A stretch of DNA of 32,287 nt from an uncultured Anaeroplasma sp. (GTDB lineage Bacteria; Bacillota_I; Bacilli_A; Acholeplasmatales; Anaeroplasmataceae). Positions 32,237 to 32,287 of the stretch are shown in pieces (within the stretch, counting starts at the first letter, position 1; each line of letters opens with the position of its first letter). A program made the translations under genes and the position numbers. The DNA is taken from positions 1 to 32,287 of the forward strand of contig CAMEJG010000024.1 in the NCBI GenBank assembly GCA_945919465.1, written 5' to 3'. A model generated the notes under the pieces. The model had not been told where the DNA came from, did no database searches, and saw only the letters and a list, made by a program, of their open reading frames with translations.

Positions 32237-32257
32237 GTCGAGTAGACAAGGCTCGAC
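32237..32257 (-). promoter_or_regulatory. hairpin in the nrnA leader between ribosome site and start
   Basis: Minus-strand stem GTCGAG/CTCGAC (6 bp, perfect; 32257-32252 with 32242-32237) around CCTTGTCTA. AGAGGG lies just upstream (32266-32261) and the ATG 9 nt downstream of the stem. Folding would bring the ribosome site near the start codon. Confidence 0.5.
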
Positions 32258-32287
32258 ATTCCCTCTCTTTCCAACTTATATTGTATT

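Noticed and set aside
1-32287. CRISPR arrays, tRNA or rRNA genes, insertion sequences, prophage
   Set aside because: No direct-repeat arrays, cloverleaf sequences, transposase or phage genes were seen on either strand.

Overview
The window is strongly A+T-rich chromosomal DNA from an endospore-forming, fermentative member of the Bacillota (low-GC Firmicutes). The reasons are a spoIIGA-sigE-sigG sporulation locus, long-form HPF beside secA, pyruvate formate-lyase, AsnA-type asparagine synthetase, typical AGGAGG ribosome sites and TTGaca/TATAAT promoters. An anaerobic gut lineage related to Erysipelotrichia, Clostridia or a deep Bacilli branch fits, but I cannot fix the genus. No rRNA, tRNA, insertion sequence, phage gene or CRISPR array is visible. 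Almost all genes are on the minus strand; only the transporter/hydrolase pair at 12188-14129 is on the plus strand.

Layout, left to right. 138-2385: sporulation operon spoIIGA-sigE-sigG. 2474-4168: phosphoglucomutase. 4254-6338: UPF0210 protein, ACT-domain protein and a small membrane protein. 6471-8128: kduD and kduI. 8129-8766: a 638-bp gap with the kduI promoter, a possible operator and a candidate structured RNA. 8767-11997: eda-kdgK2-yhcH-kdgK1. Together kduI, kduD, kdgK and eda convert 5-keto-4-deoxyuronate from pectin or other polyuronides to pyruvate and glyceraldehyde-3-phosphate. 12188-14129: IT-superfamily transporter and alpha/beta hydrolase. 14209-14778: unknown membrane protein with a G9 tract at its ribosome site. 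14830-18878: secA, hpf, csp and a decayed ComFC-like gene. 18971-19966: asnA.

20072-26251 is an operon priA-fmt-(degenerate HD-GYP membrane protein)-(TSCPD protein)-metK. It starts at a sigma-A promoter followed at once by a SAM-I-clan riboswitch with a visible terminator and antiterminator. Next to it, 26264-27736, is a folate-type ECF S component (FolT) with an unusual N-terminal extracytoplasmic domain, preceded by a tetrahydrofolate riboswitch. Folate uptake, formylation of initiator tRNA and SAM synthesis thus lie side by side under two metabolite sensors.

27797-32227 is the anaerobic pyruvate module: a pyruvate formate-lyase split into a 676-aa catalytic polypeptide and a separate 77-aa glycyl-radical polypeptide, a thioredoxin-like protein, the activating enzyme PflA and an NrnA-type DHH phosphoesterase. 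The split PFL, the SAM-switch operon containing priA, the FolT fusion, the degenerate HD-GYP protein and the G9 tract are the most unusual items.
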